Below are positions 54,795 to 62,821 of a DNA stretch of 64,000 bases, one piece after another (position 1 is the first letter of the stretch; every line of letters begins with the position of its first letter). The notes under the pieces are model-generated. The model was not told the origin of the DNA. It saw only the letters and a program-made list of their open reading frames with translations, and ran no database searches. This DNA is from Rhizobium terrae (GTDB taxonomy: Bacteria > Pseudomonadota > Alphaproteobacteria > Rhizobiales > Rhizobiaceae): the NCBI RefSeq assembly GCF_003425685.1, contig NZ_QJKM01000008.1:248001-312000 (forward strand), given 5' to 3'. The translations under genes were made by a program, and so were the position numbers.

Positions 54795-55778
54795 GTGACA
54801 AAATGGCTTAAAAAGATCGCGCAAGCCACAGCCGCCATGGCGATGCTGGCGGTTGCGCAGATTGCAAATGTGACGCCGGCCAACGCCGCCTATCCGGACC
54901 AGACGATCACCTTCGTCTGCGCCTTCCCGGCTGGTTCGGGCGCCGACGTTCTTGTCCGTTATTTCGCCGACAAGGTATCCAAGATCGCCGGCGCGACGAT
55001 CATCGTCGAAAACAAGCCGGGTGCGATGAGCAACATTGCTGCCGAATATACGGCCCGCTCCAAGCCGGATGGCTACACGATCTTCGTCCATTCCGGCAAC
55101 TCGATCGCCGGCAACATGTGGATCATGAAGAAGCCGCCGATCGACGTCGGCAAGGACCTGATGACGATCGCCACCATCAACAAGCAGGCCTTCATGATCG
55201 CCGTCGCCAAGGACGCGCCGTACAAGGATCTGAAGGAACTGACCGCCGCCATGAAGGAGAAGGGCGATGGCGGTTCCTACGCCGTCAACGCCACCTCGGG
55301 CAAGGTCATGGCCGAAGTCTACAAACAGAAAGCCGGCCTCGACACCGTTGCCGTCCAGTACAAGACCGCCGCCGACTCCCTCAACGACATCACCAGCGGC
55401 GCGATGGATTTCGGTTCCTATGACCCGGTCTTTGCCCTTGCCCAGCAGCGTGAAGGCCGCTTCCGTCTTCTCGGCGTCGCCTCGCCGGAGCGGATGAAGG
55501 GCGCTCCGGAAATCCCGACACTGAAAGAACAGGGCTTCGATGTCGACCAGCTCGGTTGGTGGGGTGCCATGGTTGCCAAGGGTACGCCGGAGGACATCAC
55601 GACCAAGATCAACGGCTGGTTCAATACCGTTCTGAAGACGCCGGAAGCCCAGAAGTTCCTGGCCGACCAGGGCGGCGACCCCTATATTTCCACTCCTGCC
55701 GAAGCCCAGGCTCTGATGATCAAGACGATCGCCGAGTGGAAGGACTACGTCGCCATCGCCCAGATCCCGCAGCAGTAG
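54795..55778 (+). CDS. tctC: Tripartite tricarboxylate transporter binding protein, copy 3
   Basis: A 327-residue Bug/TctC paralog. The start is the GTG at 54795 with TAGGAGA 7 bases upstream; the frame is open to 54720. Unlike copies 1 and 2 it has an ordinary Sec-type signal (WLKKIAQATAAMAMLAVAQI, cleavage near ANA) with no twin arginine. The mature start is YPDQTITFVCAFPAGSGADV. It ends the tct operon before several hairpins and a terminator. Confidence 0.93.
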   Translation: MTKWLKKIAQATAAMAMLAVAQIANVTPANAAYPDQTITFVCAFPAGSGADVLVRYFADKVSKIAGATIIVENKPGAMSNIAAEYTARSKPDGYTIFVHSGNSIAGNMWIMKKPPIDVGKDLMTIATINKQAFMIAVAKDAPYKDLKELTAAMKEKGDGGSYAVNATSGKVMAEVYKQKAGLDTVAVQYKTAADSLNDITSGAMDFGSYDPVFALAQQREGRFRLLGVASPERMKGAPEIPTLKEQGFDVDQLGWWGAMVAKGTPEDITTKINGWFNTVLKTPEAQKFLADQGGDPYISTPAEAQALMIKTIAEWKDYVAIAQIPQQ

Positions 55779-55782
55779 CTGC

Positions 55783-55943
55783 GACCGCCTTGGGCGGTCA
55801 AAACGCTCCAATGGAGCGTTTTGAGCAGCGAACGCCCCGAGCCCGAAGCGAGAGGCTGGTGCGGCGGCGTAGCCCGAGCAATCGATCCAGTGAATCGATT
55901 GCAGGTACGAACGCCCCCGAGCCAAAGCGAGGGGGCTGGTGCG
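55783..55943. repeat. Hairpin array and tandem repeat after the tct operon
   Basis: Perfect hairpins at 55783-55799 (7 bp), 55800-55822 (10 bp, AAT loop) and 55878-55902 (9 bp, GCAATCGAT arms). A unit beginning GAACGCCCC and ending GGCTGGTGCG occurs twice, at 55830-55863 and 55909-55943. A related copy in reverse orientation lies at 56155-56245. The 468-base gap 55779-56246 holds only these repeats and a terminator, no gene. Confidence 0.75.
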
Positions 55944-55963
55944 ACAGCCTCAGAACCAAAACA

Positions 55964-55989
55964 AAAGCCGGCGAAAACGCCGGCTTTTT
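55964..55989 (+). terminator. Rho-independent terminator of the tct operon
   Basis: AAAGCCGGCG (55964-55973) pairs with CGCCGGCTTT (55978-55987) around an AAAA loop, and the T run extends to 55989. The strong stem and T run are oriented for the + strand tct transcript. Confidence 0.9.
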
Positions 55990-56013
55990 CCGTTCTCGCT
56001 CCTGGACGCCTCT

Positions 56014-56151
56014 GCCCCTCATCCGCTTGCCGGCGCTTTCTCCCGCAGCGACGGGAAAAAGCGATATGCGTGTCGCCTTCCCATTCTCCGGCGTCGAACG
56101 TGGTACGTTCCCTCGCTCCGCTTGCGGGGGAGAGAGTTGGGGTAGGGGCAA
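56014..56151. repeat. RIME-like palindromic intergenic repeat
   Basis: Flanks GCCCCTCATCCGCTTGCCGG and TTGGGGTAGGGGC, with an internal TTTCTCCCGCAGCGACGGGA arm and TCCGCTTGCGGGGGAGAG. Related to elements at 20937 and 26112. Confidence 0.65.
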
Positions 56152-56154
56152 AAC

Positions 56155-56245
56155 CCTCTATGCCCCGGCCCTTCGCTTTGGCTCACGGCGTTCGTCGCTG
56201 AAATCGATTCATTGGACCGATTTCTCCGGCTACGCCGGATCGCTC
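56155..56245. repeat. Inverted copy of the 55830-55943 repeat
   Basis: Reading on the minus strand, this stretch matches the element at 55861-55943: CTTCGCTTTGGCTC, then GGCGTTCGT, then AATCGATTCATTGGACCGAT and TCCGGCTACGCCGGA. The two copies face each other around the 56014 repeat and could form a long-range stem. Confidence 0.6.
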
Positions 56246-56246
56246 C

Positions 56247-57059
56247 TCACTCGCGATAGCTCGGATCAATCCGATCCAGTTTCCGCAACATCGCCGGCCA
56301 TTCCTTCAGGCCAGGTTTCGCCGGCGACATTTCGTACATGTGGGCGGTCAGCTCGGCGATCTTCTCTTCCGGGATCGTCAGGCCTTGCGGCTGGGCGGCC
56401 ATGGCGGCGAGCTGGGCGCGGGCGGCCTTTTCGAGCCAGAAGGTCCAGACGAACGCTTCGCCGACCGTCTCGCCGGTCGTCAGCGTGCCGTGGTTCTTGA
56501 GGATCATGTTCTTGTGGGGGCCGAGATCGTGGATCAGCCGCTCCTGCTCTTCCATGTTGAGCGCCAGACCTTCGTAACCGTGATAGCCGATGCGGTTGTA
56601 GAAGAACATGGAATGCTGGGAGAGCGGCAGGAGGCCGCAATCGAGCATGGAGAGCGCCATGCCCGCTTCGGTGTGAAGGTGCATGACGCAGTTCAGTTCT
56701 GGTCGTGCCTTGTGGACGGCGTGATGGATGACGAAGCCGGCGCCGTTCACCGGATAATCGGACTTCCCGATGATCTTCGCCTCGTGGTCGATCTTCACGA
56801 GATTGCTCGCCTTGATCTCGTCGAAGGCCATGCCGAACGGATTGATCAGGAAATGCTCGTGGGTGCCCGGAACGCGGGCCGAGATATGGGTGTAGATGAG
56901 GTCGTCCCATCCGTAGAGGGCGGCCAGCCGGTAGGCGGCGGCGAGATCGACACGCACCGCCCATTCCTCGTCGGTAATCGAGGAACGGTCGAATTCGGTA
57001 ATGACTTCGGTTGCATCGTCCTGACCCGCAAGACCGATGACGTGACGTTGGAATGCCAT
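56247..57059 (-). CDS. Class II aldolase/adducin-family protein
   Basis: A 270-residue zinc aldolase-type protein. Metal ligands are expected in CVMHLHTEAGMALS and ILKNHGTLTTG; the N-terminal LYGWDDLIYTHISARVPGTH is typical of the non-sugar-phosphate branch of the family. It could act as an aldolase or decarboxylase on a hydroxy-keto acid. It follows the 2-hydroxyacid dehydrogenase gene by 12 bases, so both belong to one operon. Substrate unknown. Confidence 0.9.
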   Translation of the reverse strand: MAFQRHVIGLAGQDDATEVITEFDRSSITDEEWAVRVDLAAAYRLAALYGWDDLIYTHISARVPGTHEHFLINPFGMAFDEIKASNLVKIDHEAKIIGKSDYPVNGAGFVIHHAVHKARPELNCVMHLHTEAGMALSMLDCGLLPLSQHSMFFYNRIGYHGYEGLALNMEEQERLIHDLGPHKNMILKNHGTLTTGETVGEAFVWTFWLEKAARAQLAAMAAQPQGLTIPEEKIAELTAHMYEMSPAKPGLKEWPAMLRKLDRIDPSYRE

Positions 57060-57071
57060 TTCACACCCTCC

Positions 57072-58046
57072 CTATAGTTCAAAAGCCCAGATTGCGACCG
57101 GCACGACCGGCGACGGCAGTGGTGCGCCGGAAAAATACGCCTCGACATTCTTGACCAGCAAAAGGGCCATGGCGAGGCGGGTGTCGGCCGTGGCGCTGCC
57201 CTGGTGCGGCGTCATGATGACGTTCGGAAGCGCCCGCAGCCGCTCCGGAACGTTCGGCTCGGCCGCAAAGACGTCGAGCGCCGCGAAACCGAGCTCGCCG
57301 GTTTCCAGCACGTCGATCAGCGCCGCTTCGTCGACGATCGAGCCGCGCGAGACATTGACCAGCGTGCCGGCCGGGCCGAGCGCTTCGAGCACCTGCCGGC
57401 TCACGATGCCCTTCGTGTCCTCGCCGCCGCGGCTGGCGATGACGAGGAAATCGCTCTCCTTAGCCATTGCCACGAGGTCCGGCATGTATTTGTAGTCGAC
57501 CGGTTTCTGACGCGGTCCGTGATAGGAGACGCGCATGCGGAAGGCCGAGGCGCGTTCGGCGATCGCCGCACCGATATTGCCGAGCCCCACGATGCCGATC
57601 GCCTTGTTCTTCAGTGAACGGCTGAGCGGCACCTTTGCCGCGATCGTCGTCCATCGGCCATCGCGGACATACCGGTCCTGCGGAACGATATCGCGGGCGG
57701 ACGCCAGCATCAGCGCCATGGCGAGATCGGCAACGTCCTCCGTCAACAGGCCCGGCGTGTTGGAAATGCCGATGCCGCGCGCCTTCGCCGTCGGCACGTG
57801 GATCGAGTCGATGCCGATGCCGTAACAGGCGACGAGCCTCAGATCCGGAAATTTTCCGAGCACATCCGCATTGGCGCCGACGCCGGGATCGGTGACCAGA
57901 ACCTGCACGCCCGCAAGAACCTGGCCGGACAGCACCTCCTCCGCGCCCATGCGCCGGCCACCCATGCCTTCCAGCACCGCGACCACGGAAGCCGGCAGCA
58001 CGGCGGTGAGGATGACGATGCGGATATGATTCTGTCTGGATGCCAC
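57072..58046 (-). CDS. D-isomer 2-hydroxyacid dehydrogenase
   Basis: A protein of about 324 residues of the D-2-hydroxyacid dehydrogenase family. The NAD(P) motif is AIGIVGLGNIGAAIAERA, and the catalytic Arg, Glu and His lie in VNVSRGSIVDE, FAAEPNVPE and MTPHQGSATADT. It would reduce a glyoxylate- or hydroxypyruvate-like 2-oxo acid. The start is probably the GTG at 58046 after GGGGAGGG; an ATG at 58082 is the alternative. It lies 85-120 bases after the ThDP gene. Confidence 0.9.
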   Translation of the reverse strand: MASRQNHIRIVILTAVLPASVVAVLEGMGGRRMGAEEVLSGQVLAGVQVLVTDPGVGANADVLGKFPDLRLVACYGIGIDSIHVPTAKARGIGISNTPGLLTEDVADLAMALMLASARDIVPQDRYVRDGRWTTIAAKVPLSRSLKNKAIGIVGLGNIGAAIAERASAFRMRVSYHGPRQKPVDYKYMPDLVAMAKESDFLVIASRGGEDTKGIVSRQVLEALGPAGTLVNVSRGSIVDEAALIDVLETGELGFAALDVFAAEPNVPERLRALPNVIMTPHQGSATADTRLAMALLLVKNVEAYFSGAPLPSPVVPVAIWAFEL

Positions 58047-58166
58047 GGAAACGATGCCCTCCCCGGATCGGTTTCTTAGCATCGGACTTTATACGGCTCC
58101 CTGCGATCGCGATAGGCTTTTTCGTCGATGATGAACGGAATTTGCCATCGACGGACAGCGCTTCCC

Positions 58167-59765
58167 TCAGCCATGAATGAATTTCCAGGGGCTGACTTCG
58201 TTTTCGATCGAGAGCGGCACTTCGATCAGCCAAGGCCCGCCGCGGGTCATTGACGTCTCGATCGCCTTGCGCAGATCCGCCGGATCGGCGACGCGAGCGA
58301 AATCGACGTGGAAGGCGGAGGCGAGCTTTTCGAAATCCGGGTTCTTCAGTTCAGAGCCGATCAGCCGGCCATTGAAGGCCTGCTGCTGGTCGCGCTTCAC
58401 ATTGCCGAAGGCGCAATTGTTGAAGACGACCGTGATGACGTCGATGCCGTATTGCGCGGCGGTGGCGAGTTCCTGGGCCGCGAACATGAAGCCGCCGTCG
58501 CCGGCGATCGACACGACGGGCACATTGGGGCGGGCGACCTTGACGCCGAGCGCCGTCGGGAAACCGAAACCGAGCGTGCCTTCGAATCCGGTGGAGATGA
58601 AGGTGCGCGGCTCATAGACCGGATAGCAGTACCAGGAAGCGAAGCCGGCCTGGCAGACTTCTTCGACCAATATGCCGTCGTCCGGCAGGGCGGCGCGGAT
58701 CGCCTGGAGATAACCGTGATGCGGCGAGATTTCCTTGATCGCCTCGGCCGTTTCGGCGCGCGCCTTGTGGATGGCCTCACGCCAGTCATTGACCAGCACG
58801 CGGGGCTCGATCTCGTCAAGAAGTGCGGCAAGCGAGGTCTTCGCCCGCCCCAGCACGCCGATGGCGCTCGGTGTCCGGGTCAGTTCCTCCGCATCGATCT
58901 CCAGCCGGATAACCGGCACGTCAGGCCGCTGTTTCCAGCGCCAGCCCGGCACTTCCAGGCGTGTGCCGATGCCGATGACCAGGTCGACGCTTTCCCAGAG
59001 TTTTCGAGCCTCGGCAATGGTGAGGCCGAGTTCGTGGCGGTTGGAGACAATGCCTCGCCCGGAGCGGAAGGCGACAACCGGCGCATGCAGCAATTCGGCG
59101 AGCCGCAGCACCTCGTCGCGCGCCTCGAAGGCGCCGGGGCCGACGAAGATCATCGGCCTTTGAGCTTTTTCGATCGCCCGCGCCGCTTCGCCGATCGCCA
59201 CGTCGGCAACCGGATCGGGATGCAGGTCGAGCGGCCAGGCGATCTCGAATTCGCCCTCGGCCGTAAACTGCTCCCAAGGCATTTCGACCGTCGCCGGACC
59301 CGGTTTCAGCGAACGCATCTCGCGAAAGGCATGGGCGATGGCCGCGGAAACCTCGCCTGCCCCGTCGGCACGTTCTGCCGATTTGGCGATTCCGGTCAGC
59401 ACGGCGCGCTGATCGCGCATCTCGTGCAAATGGCCGCGGCCCTTGCCGAGGAAGGCGGTCGGCACCTGGCCGGTCAAGGCAAGTACCGGCTCGTTGCAGC
59501 CCCAGGCGGTGAGGAGTGCCGCGCCGGTATTTAGGACGCCCGGGCCGGGCACGACGGAATAGACGCCGGGATTGCCGGTGGCGCGGGTATAACCGAAAGC
59601 CATGTAGGCGCAGGTCTGCTCGTGGCGGGGTGTGACCACCCGCATGCCGTCGCGGGCGAAGGCGTCGAACAGGCCGTAAAGCTGGGCGCCGGGAATGCCG
59701 AAGACGGTATCGACGCCGTGGGCGCGAAGCGATGCGACAATGGCGTCGCCGCCGGTGATGGTCAT
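58167..59765 (-). CDS. Thiamine diphosphate-dependent decarboxylase/synthase
   Basis: A 532-residue enzyme of the acetolactate synthase/benzoylformate decarboxylase superfamily. The catalytic Glu49 is in TPRHEQTCAYMAFGY, and the ThDP-Mg motif runs from GDGGFMFAAQELATAAQYGI to VVFNNCAFGNV. It probably decarboxylates or ligates a 2-oxo acid. It has no small regulatory subunit beside it, so it is not a standard acetolactate synthase. Context gives a catabolic operon with aldolase and hydroxyacid dehydrogenase. Confidence 0.9.
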   Translation of the reverse strand: MTITGGDAIVASLRAHGVDTVFGIPGAQLYGLFDAFARDGMRVVTPRHEQTCAYMAFGYTRATGNPGVYSVVPGPGVLNTGAALLTAWGCNEPVLALTGQVPTAFLGKGRGHLHEMRDQRAVLTGIAKSAERADGAGEVSAAIAHAFREMRSLKPGPATVEMPWEQFTAEGEFEIAWPLDLHPDPVADVAIGEAARAIEKAQRPMIFVGPGAFEARDEVLRLAELLHAPVVAFRSGRGIVSNRHELGLTIAEARKLWESVDLVIGIGTRLEVPGWRWKQRPDVPVIRLEIDAEELTRTPSAIGVLGRAKTSLAALLDEIEPRVLVNDWREAIHKARAETAEAIKEISPHHGYLQAIRAALPDDGILVEEVCQAGFASWYCYPVYEPRTFISTGFEGTLGFGFPTALGVKVARPNVPVVSIAGDGGFMFAAQELATAAQYGIDVITVVFNNCAFGNVKRDQQQAFNGRLIGSELKNPDFEKLASAFHVDFARVADPADLRKAIETSMTRGGPWLIEVPLSIENEVSPWKFIHG

Positions 59766-59818
59766 GGGTGGGCCTCTGTGGGTGGATATGTAACGTGAGA
59801 AGGCGGTGCGTCTTGCCT

Positions 59819-59943
59819 ATCTCCCCCTTGCGGGGGAGATGCCGGCAGGCAGAGGGGGGTGGTGCCGCAACCTCTTCGGTAGAGTTTGCTGAACCACCCC
59901 CTTCTGTCATCTCCGATGACATCTCCCCCACAAGGGGGAGAAA
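59819..59943. repeat. RIME-like palindromic intergenic repeat
   Basis: Inverted arms: CTCCCCCTTGCGGGGGAGAT then GCCGGCAGGCAGAGGGGGGT at left, and ACCACCCCCTTCTGTCATCT then CTCCCCCACAAGGGGGAG at right. It divides the ThDP gene from the amidohydrolase gene within what looks like one transcription unit. Confidence 0.8.
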
Positions 59944-59958
59944 GAGGCTGCCGCGCGT

Positions 59959-61188
59959 TTACAAACTTTTCCGCACCGCCGGATCAAGCCCGAACAGCTT
60001 CGCCGCATTCAGGCCCAGAATATTCCGCTTCGCCTGTTCGCTCAGGAACGGCAAATCATAAATTTCCTGCGGCAGGTCGAAGTCGAAATGCGGCCAGTCG
60101 GAAGCGAAGAGAAGCTGCGTCTCGGCATTGATCATTTCCAGCGTCAGCTGCAGCGCCTTCATGTTCACCGTTTCCATCGGCTGGGTCGTGTACCAGCAGT
60201 TCTCCCGCATGTATTCGCTCGGCAGCTTTTTCAGCTGCGGGGCTTCCGATGGGCGCATCAGGTACTGGTCGTCGAGGCGCTGCATCAGGAAGGGAATCCA
60301 GGCAAGCCCGCTTTCCACCCAGATGCTTTTCAGCTTCGGGAAACGCTCCGGAATGCCGTTCAGGATCCAGTTGGTCATATGCACCATGTTGCACCAGACA
60401 AATCCCAGCGCATGCATGCCGAGGAAACGGTTGATGGTGGAAAGCGACTGGTCCTGCCAGTGATAGGCCGCATGGAAGGCGATCGGCAGGTTGCGCTCCT
60501 CGAGCATCGCATAAACGCGCATGTAATCGTTGTGATGCACCGGCTTGTGGCGGGTGGAGGGCACACAGAAGCCGATGACGCCCGGCTGGTCGGCGAATTC
60601 CTCGATAGTGCGCTCGGCTTCCTTCGGCACGTTGAAGGGCAGATAGGCGAGCGTCTTCAGCCGGTCGTCCTTGGTCAGCACCTTGTCGATCAGCCAGCGG
60701 TTATAGGCGCGGCCGAGATAGACTTCCATTTCCGGCTGCGGATGCAGACCGAGCGTGAGCATCGGCGTTGGGAAGAGCACCATGTAATCGACGCCGAGCG
60801 CCTGCATGGCGCGGCGCGACAGGGTCACGTCGCGGTGCACGCCGTCGTCGACTTTTTCGCGGATGCCCGCTTGGTGCGGAATGCGGCCGCCGACGTCCTG
60901 GTATTTCAGACCCATGTCGCCGTTCAGGCCATAGGAGGCGGTACCCATCTTCTCGTCATGGAAGAGCATCGCCTGATGGCGGATGACCGGGTCCTCGATA
61001 TATTGCACCAGCTCGTGCCAGGAGATGGTCTCGGTATGATGGGCGTCGACATCGCAGATCAGCCAGTCCTCGAAGCCGCGCCGCTTGGCCGCCCGGTTGG
61101 CATGCGCGAGGATGTCTCGCGTGTCGGTGAAGACATCGATCTGCTGCACCGGCAGTTCGCGGGCGCGATCCTTGTTCAAGATATCCAT
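59959..61188 (-). CDS. ACMSD-type amidohydrolase/decarboxylase
   Basis: A 409-residue metal-dependent hydrolase of the amidohydrolase-2 (ACMSD/gamma-resorcylate decarboxylase) group. Metal ligands are expected in ICDVDAHHTET, IAFHAAYHWQDQ and LFASDWPHFDFD. Such enzymes hydrolyse or non-oxidatively decarboxylate (hetero)aromatic acids or ring-fission products. The ATG at 61188 follows AGGAGAG; the frame extends to 61299 through the small gene's tail. The substrate is unknown. Confidence 0.9.
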   Translation of the reverse strand: MDILNKDRARELPVQQIDVFTDTRDILAHANRAAKRRGFEDWLICDVDAHHTETISWHELVQYIEDPVIRHQAMLFHDEKMGTASYGLNGDMGLKYQDVGGRIPHQAGIREKVDDGVHRDVTLSRRAMQALGVDYMVLFPTPMLTLGLHPQPEMEVYLGRAYNRWLIDKVLTKDDRLKTLAYLPFNVPKEAERTIEEFADQPGVIGFCVPSTRHKPVHHNDYMRVYAMLEERNLPIAFHAAYHWQDQSLSTINRFLGMHALGFVWCNMVHMTNWILNGIPERFPKLKSIWVESGLAWIPFLMQRLDDQYLMRPSEAPQLKKLPSEYMRENCWYTTQPMETVNMKALQLTLEMINAETQLLFASDWPHFDFDLPQEIYDLPFLSEQAKRNILGLNAAKLFGLDPAVRKSL

Positions 61189-61234
61189 GTTCGCTCTCCT
61201 CAGGCGAAAGAGTGAAATCCGTAAAGTCTGATTT

Positions 61235-61570
61235 TCAAAGCTCGTCCGGCCGGCGGCGATACCAGAGCGCCAGTTCCATTGGGCCGAGATGCAGGGCACG
61301 CAGCACTTCCGAGACGGCGGAGAGCGCTTCAGTGGGCGTCACCGTCTCGTCCCGCTCGCCGGTGAGCGGCCGGAAGGTGCGCTCCTCGCCGTCGCTTTTC
61401 GCGGCATAGAGGCGGATCGCCGCCGTCATCATCCGCGCCACCGCCTCGTCGGAAATGCGCGAAGCCTCGCCCTTTTCCAGAAGCTCGGACGCCGCCTTGT
61501 CAATTTCGGCGGTCGCGTCCTCGATCCAGCCATAGGGATCGTTGCGAAGTTTCGGATCAGAGGACGACAT
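61235..61570 (-). CDS. Hypothetical protein of the Rieske-amidohydrolase unit, 111 residues
   Basis: A 111-residue acidic helical protein (DPYGWIEDATAEIDKAASEL, then ISDEAVARMMTAAIRLYAAK) ending LWYRRRPDEL. The ATG at 61570 has GAAGGACAG and lies inside the Rieske gene, whose frame continues 14 bases further, so the two are coupled; the amidohydrolase starts 46 bases after its stop. I recognise no family. The fixed position suggests an accessory subunit or chaperone of the neighbouring enzymes. Confidence 0.8.
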   Translation of the reverse strand: MSSSDPKLRNDPYGWIEDATAEIDKAASELLEKGEASRISDEAVARMMTAAIRLYAAKSDGEERTFRPLTGERDETVTPTEALSAVSEVLRALHLGPMELALWYRRRPDEL

Positions 61571-61919
61571 AGATCTGTCCTTCCCGGACCGCCAGTTCCG
61601 CGCGGGCGAGGCGATAATGGCCCGCGGGGTTGCGGCCCGTTTCCAGGTTGAATTCCCAGCCGTGCCAAGGACAGGCGACATGCATGTTGTTTTCATTGTA
61701 TTGGAGCGTCCGCACCTCGCAGTTTTCGTCGACCGGCTCGACGACCTCCGGATAGATGCGGCCCTGACAGATGGGTCCCTGCCGGTGGGGGCAGGTGTTG
61801 TGCCAGGCGTAAAGCGCGCCCTTCACCCGAAAAATGCCGATTTCCTTGTCGCCACAGGCAACGACCTTGCGGCCGCCGTCAGCGATCTCCTCCTCAGGAC
61901 AGACCAGATATTCCGCCAA
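61557..61919 (-). CDS. Small Rieske [2Fe-2S] ferredoxin
   Basis: A 120-residue Rieske protein. The cluster ligands are Cys and His in WHNTCPHRQGPI and in HVACPWHGWEFN, about 45 residues apart, longer than the usual spacing of about 17, with CQGRIYPEVVEPVDENCEVR between them. The start is the TTG at 61919 after GGGAGGAAAACC; no ATG is in a suitable place. It may pass electrons to an oxygenase, or act with the amidohydrolase. First gene of the minus-strand operon. Confidence 0.87.
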   Translation of the reverse strand: MAEYLVCPEEEIADGGRKVVACGDKEIGIFRVKGALYAWHNTCPHRQGPICQGRIYPEVVEPVDENCEVRTLQYNENNMHVACPWHGWEFNLETGRNPAGHYRLARAELAVREGQIYVVL

Positions 61920-61947
61920 GGTTTTCCTCCCTTTCCTTCGCGTGTAT

Positions 61948-61962
61948 TTCAATAATATTGAA
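61948..61962. promoter_or_regulatory. Dyad between the Rieske operon and the IclR gene
   Basis: Perfect inverted repeat TTCAATA-A-TATTGAA in an AT-rich 95-base gap. It lies 28-43 bases upstream of the Rieske start and 53-67 bases upstream of the IclR start, a good place for IclR to control both. Binding is inferred. Confidence 0.55.
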
Positions 61963-62014
61963 GTCATTCAGTTATATTGTATTGTGATGACCGAACACGT
62001 CAAGCGGAGAGGTC

Positions 62015-62821
62015 ATGGACGCATCGGCAAAGCGGGAAATGTCTGCAAAGGGCAACGAACTCAAAGGGGCCGGCATCCAGTCGCTGGAAAAGGGGTTGAA
62101 GGTGCTGGGCGCCATCCAGCATGCCGGGCGGGCGATGCGGCTGAATGACATCGCCGCCGCCGCCGGCATGACGCCCAGCATGGCGCACGGTTATCTGGTC
62201 AGTCTCGTGCGCACCGCCTTCGTGGCGCAGGACCGCGTTTCCGGTCTCTACGATCTCGGCGACGCCGCCCTGCAACTCGGTCTCGCCTCGCTCTCCCGCA
62301 CCGATTTCCTGGGCCTTGCCCGCGCCACGATCACCGAGCTTGCCGCCGTGCTTGGCGAAACGGTGACGCTCGCCGTCTGGAACGGCGATGCGCCGACGGT
62401 GGTCGACAAGATCGAAGGGCGCTCGGACAGCGTTTATGAGATCAAGGTCGGCTCGCTGGTGCGCCTCTGGCCGACGGCGACCGGCAGGGTCTTCATGGCC
62501 AACCTGCCGAATGCGGAATGGTCGCACCATCTCAGCGCGATGATGCGGGAGGGCGGCGAAAGCGAGGCATCGACCGCACGCTTCGTCGATGCGCTCGCCG
62601 GCGTGCGTGAAGAAGGTTATGCCGCGACACTGCCCGCCACGGTGCCGGATTTTTCCGCGGTCGCCGCTCCGGTCTTCGATCATCGGGGACATCTGAAGGC
62701 GGTGATCACCGTGCTCGGCCGCCAGGACGGGTTCGATATCGCACCCTCGGGCAAGCCGCTGACCGCCACGCTGAAGGCTGCGAGGTCCCTTTCGCTCAGG
62801 CTCGGCGCTTCAGTAAGTTGA
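62015..62821 (+). CDS. IclR-family transcriptional regulator
   Basis: A 268-residue IclR regulator: winged HTH near residues 30-85 (DIAAAAGMTPSMAHGYLVSL) and the IclR effector domain (RATITELAAVLGETVTLAVW, then GYAATLPATVPDFSAVAAPV). The ATG at 62015 follows GCGGAGAGG. It is divergent from the Rieske-amidohydrolase-ThDP operon and is the most likely regulator of that pathway; the effector would be its substrate or a breakdown product. Confidence 0.92.
   Translation: MDASAKREMSAKGNELKGAGIQSLEKGLKVLGAIQHAGRAMRLNDIAAAAGMTPSMAHGYLVSLVRTAFVAQDRVSGLYDLGDAALQLGLASLSRTDFLGLARATITELAAVLGETVTLAVWNGDAPTVVDKIEGRSDSVYEIKVGSLVRLWPTATGRVFMANLPNAEWSHHLSAMMREGGESEASTARFVDALAGVREEGYAATLPATVPDFSAVAAPVFDHRGHLKAVITVLGRQDGFDIAPSGKPLTATLKAARSLSLRLGASVS

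Noticed and set aside
52660..55778. Triple tctC as an assembly artefact
   Set aside because: The three copies differ throughout, including signal peptides and start codons, and the gaps between them are different.
58167..59765. ThDP gene as the acetolactate synthase large subunit (ilvB)
   Set aside because: No small regulatory subunit (ilvH/ilvN) follows and the operon is catabolic; only the superfamily can be stated.
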